Program-made: the position numbers and the translations under genes
The notes under the pieces: generated by a model
What the model was told of the DNA's origin: nothing
What the model saw: only the letters and a program-made list of their open reading frames with translations
The model's database searches: none
Shown: in pieces, positions 62,160 to 64,000 of the stretch
How positions within the stretch are numbered: position 1 is the stretch's first letter
Layout: each line of letters opens with the position of its first letter
Source: Candidatus Defluviilinea gracilis
GTDB lineage: Bacteria; Chloroflexota; Anaerolineae; Anaerolineales; Villigracilaceae
Direction of reading: 5' to 3'
Length of the DNA stretch: 64,000 nt
Assembly (NCBI GenBank): GCA_016716235.1
Contig: JADJWS010000001.1
Span: forward strand, 806,001-870,000

Positions 62160-63076
62160 TCCGCGTTCTCCTTTCGCTTGCGCGCAATCGCATCCGTCAT
62201 CTTTGCCACGCGCGTCATCTCTTTCACATCATGCACGCGGATGATGTCTGCGCCGCGCGTGATGCCCACTGCCACGGTCGCGGCTGTCCCTTCGACTCGC
62301 TGGTCGGCGGGCAGATCGAGCGTGAAGCCGATGAACGATTTTCTGGATGAGCCCAACAGCACGGGATACCCCAACGCGCGGATTTCATCCAGCCTGTTGA
62401 TCAACTCGAGATTATGCTCGCGCTTCTTTCCGAACCCGATGCCTGGGTCCAAGATTATGAGCGACTCTTCCACCCCGGCCTTTTTCGCGATCTCCACGCT
62501 GACGAGTAGCTCGCGCTTCACATCTTCGATCAGATCTTCATACTCGGAGCCAATGTACGCATTCCCAAGCCGCTCACGGACTTCGACACTCGCGGGATTA
62601 CTGCGGTTGTGCATCAGGATCACTGGCACACGAAAAGCCGCCGCAACCGAAGCAAGCCGAGGGTCGGCACGAAGCGCCCAGACGTCGTTGAGAATGTTCG
62701 CGCCTGCTTTGAATCCCGCCTCGGCAACATCCGCTTTGGAGGTGTCAATCGAGATGAGCGCGTCGGGAAAATTTTTGCGGATGTCTTGAATGACGGGGAT
62801 CACGCGCGCGAGTTCTTCCTCGGCGGTGACGGGTTGCGAACCGGGGCGAGTCGATTCGCCGCCGATGTCGAGGATGTCTGCGCCGTTTTTCAAAAATTGT
62901 TTTGCTTGTTCGAGTGCGGGAGACTTGCCCTCACCCCGTCCCTCTCCCGAGGGGAGAGGGGGTATCAGCCCGTCGCCTGAAAATGAATCGGGCGTGATGT
63001 TGAGGATGCCCATCACGTATGTTTTGCTTCCCCACTTGAATGTGAAGTTTCCAACTTGCAGAGAGTCGGATTTCAT
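62156..63076 (-). CDS. folP: Dihydropteroate synthase
   Basis: 306 residues, about 20 longer than usual. Signature MGILNITPDSFSGDG, DIGGESTRPGSQPV, ISIDTSKADVAEAG, LILDPGIGFGKKREHNLELI, LLGSSRKSFIG and the final HDVKEMTRVAKM are all intact. It condenses DHPP with p-aminobenzoate in folate synthesis. The extra length is a Pro/Gly/Glu insertion at about 37-51, between SGDG and SPALEQAKQFL, encoded by a palindromic repeat. The gene overlaps the DUF2142 gene downstream. No clear ribosome site. Confidence 0.95.
   Translation of the reverse strand: MKSDSLQVGNFTFKWGSKTYVMGILNITPDSFSGDGLIPPLPSGEGRGEGKSPALEQAKQFLKNGADILDIGGESTRPGSQPVTAEEELARVIPVIQDIRKNFPDALISIDTSKADVAEAGFKAGANILNDVWALRADPRLASVAAAFRVPVILMHNRSNPASVEVRERLGNAYIGSEYEDLIEDVKRELLVSVEIAKKAGVEESLIILDPGIGFGKKREHNLELINRLDEIRALGYPVLLGSSRKSFIGFTLDLPADQRVEGTAATVAVGITRGADIIRVHDVKEMTRVAKMTDAIARKRKENAE
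62929..62962. repeat. Palindromic repeat inside folP
   Basis: CCCTCACCCCGTCCCTCTCCC GAGG then GGAGAGGGGG: a shorter member of the family seen in the PKS at 2163-2244. It is read in frame in the loop after the pterin-binding SGDG. Confidence 0.82.
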
Positions 63077-63155
63077 CGCGCGTGTTTGTTTGTATGCAAC
63101 TTGCGCTTCGACTGCGCGGCGCGAACATCACGCGCCACTCCGCTCAGCGCGGAAA

Positions 63156-63578
63156 TCATGGGATCTGATCCAACGGGCGCGCGAGCCAGGCTTCGGCTTC
63201 GTTGATGTCGGAAAAAATTTTCATCGCGGCGGCGGTGCCTGCCAGCGCGAGCGCGGCAACTTCGCGGATCGAGCCTGCCACTTTTTCATCGGCGACGACA
63301 ACCGCGACGCGAATATTTCTTGCAGACGGATCGCTGTTCGCTTCGACCGCCGCGCGGATGGCTTTTTCGGGAATCTCTTTCACCGCGCGTAAGTCGTATA
63401 AATTTCGCGTGCGTCCTGTTGCGCCAAGCAAATGTTCCATCGCAAATTCGCGCCAATCGTTGAGAGTCGCGTCGGATAGATCGGTAAAGGTAAGCGTCAT
63501 GCCGCCATCGCCGCGCCGCACGACGGTCATGCCGACGCCGGGTTTGGGTTTCCAATTGAGGGGTTTGATTTCAGTCAT
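63156..63578 (-). CDS. STAS/SpoIIAA-like domain protein of unknown function
   Basis: 140 residues from ATG 63578, chosen for its CGGAGG site; the longer frame to 63611 lacks one. The alternation GGMTLTFTDLSDATLNDW, LYDLRAVKEIPEKAIRAAVE, IRVAVVVADEKVAG and MKIFSDINEAEAWL is that of SpoIIAA-like (PF11964) or related STAS folds, where the last helix EAEAWL is typical. Ligand unknown. Between folP and a cell-envelope gene, all on the minus strand. Confidence 0.75.
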   Translation of the reverse strand: MTEIKPLNWKPKPGVGMTVVRRGDGGMTLTFTDLSDATLNDWREFAMEHLLGATGRTRNLYDLRAVKEIPEKAIRAAVEANSDPSARNIRVAVVVADEKVAGSIREVAALALAGTAAAMKIFSDINEAEAWLARPLDQIP

Positions 63579-63611
63579 GGGAATGCCTCCGAGGTGATTA
63601 TATCGTACCAA

Positions 63612-63690
63612 ACCTCTTTACCGCGAAGCGCGCGAAGAACGCGAAGAAAACCTTTAACTCTTTGCGACCTTAGCGGTCTTTGCGGTTCGT
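63612..63690. repeat. CGCGAAGAACGCGAAG dispersed repeat
   Basis: CCGCGAAGCGCGCGAAGAACG..., then TTTGCGACCTTAGCGGTC and TTTGCGGTTCG. It supplies the stop codon and last few codons of the neighbouring minus-strand gene. Confidence 0.65.
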
Positions 63691-64000
63691 TTTTTCCAAC
63701 ACACTCAGGATGTATTCCGCCGTGCGTTTGCCCGACATTCCATCGGTGAAGGTGATCTCATCCGCGACGAATTTCCGCCTCTCCTCCGCGTCGACGGTTG
63801 GATTCGCCAAGTAGAGATTTAACGCGTCTCGAAGCTGACTCTCGTTTTCGGCGACGCGTCCTGCTTTCGCCTCGCGGAATCGTTTGTGCGTGGGCCAGTC
63901 GCCAATCTCTTTCAGTGACAGTGAAAATTTATTTTTCTTATTCCACCCCCCAGGGATATCAATCGTCGCGGCGATCATCGGCGTATCGTGGACAGCGGTC
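63670..64000 (-). CDS. C-terminal part of a probable cell-envelope (CDP-glycerol/glycosyltransferase-like) protein, partial
   Basis: About 110 codons, open at the right edge; the internal ATG at 63978 is not the true start. Contains HDTPMIAATIDIPGGW, WPTHKRFREAKAGRVAEN, and FVADEITFTDGMSGKRTAEYIL. The pattern of a late small-residue/Asp segment and the final xxEItftDGxagxRT is that of UDP- or CDP-linked transferases of envelope biosynthesis, but the family cannot be fixed from this end alone. Its last residues (NRKDR) are encoded by a dispersed repeat. Confidence 0.55.
   Translation of the reverse strand, partial: TAVHDTPMIAATIDIPGGWNKKNKFSLSLKEIGDWPTHKRFREAKAGRVAENESQLRDALNLYLANPTVDAEERRKFVADEITFTDGMSGKRTAEYILSVLEKTNRKDR

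Noticed and set aside
1..64000. tRNA, rRNA, integrase or transposase genes
   Set aside because: None found by eye on either strand; short palindromic repeats are the only mobile-looking DNA, so no transposon or prophage is claimed.

Overview
The window looks like a chromosome segment from a Chloroflexota bacterium of the Anaerolineae type. This is an inference from gene content, not a database match. Pointers are: lipoproteins with short Thr/Pro-rich linkers, a Ser/Thr kinase beside an FHA-domain ABC transporter, MBG-repeat surface proteins with IPVTG-like motifs and sortases, STAND ATPase regulators with a cyclase domain, DUF2142 membrane proteins, and very many short dispersed palindromic repeats. 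By eye most of the window is GC-rich (roughly 55-60%), except an AT-rich insert near 16.2-18.5 kb.

Layout. 1-4.0 kb: start of a FAAL-ACP-KS-AT megasynthase on the minus strand, running off the left edge. 4.05-10.2 kb: a signalling/transport locus (consensus promoter, triple-FHA ABC transporter, lipoprotein, PknB-like kinase, terminator). 10.5-16.2 kb: alpha/beta hydrolase, an AbrB/PIN toxin-antitoxin pair beside the remnant of a peptidase gene, two M1-type peptidase lipoproteins, an SRPBCC protein. 16.2-18.5 kb: AT-rich island with three poorly known genes. 18.5-24.9 kb: Mn/Zn-type ABC uptake operon, interrupted by a four-helix-bundle gene, with an upstream NicO exporter/beta-propeller fusion. 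25-28.1 kb: ferric-reductase-like flavocytochrome, STAS protein, exonuclease. 28.2-37.7 kb: a 2747-residue MBG-repeat adhesin carrying its own C-terminal sortase domain, convergent with a separate sortase-like gene whose leader carries two c-di-GMP-I riboswitches. 37.9-42.5 kb: GPH-type sugar symporter and a cyclase-STAND-TPR regulator. 42.5-55.5 kb: accessory region of small enzymes with several decayed or chimeric genes. 55.7-64 kb: a PBP1-like protein without recognisable catalytic motifs, an MntA/HepT pair, zinc-ribbon protein, DUF2142 protein, FolP, and the C-terminus of a probable cell-envelope biosynthesis gene.

How the parts fit. The kinase, triple-FHA transporter and lipoprotein probably form one phospho-signalled export unit: the kinase juxtamembrane linker carries three near-identical Thr motifs suited to FHA binding. 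The adhesin and the riboswitch-controlled sortase plausibly form a c-di-GMP-responsive surface-attachment system. This is the strongest candidate for an undescribed system here.

A second theme is genome plasticity. At least seven protein-coding regions contain what look like in-frame pieces of dispersed repeats. Two genes look like deletion-generated chimeras (CRP domain/carotenoid desaturase; methyltransferase/SnoaL), and fragments of gene 3' ends lie near intact relatives. No rRNA, tRNA or CRISPR array was seen.
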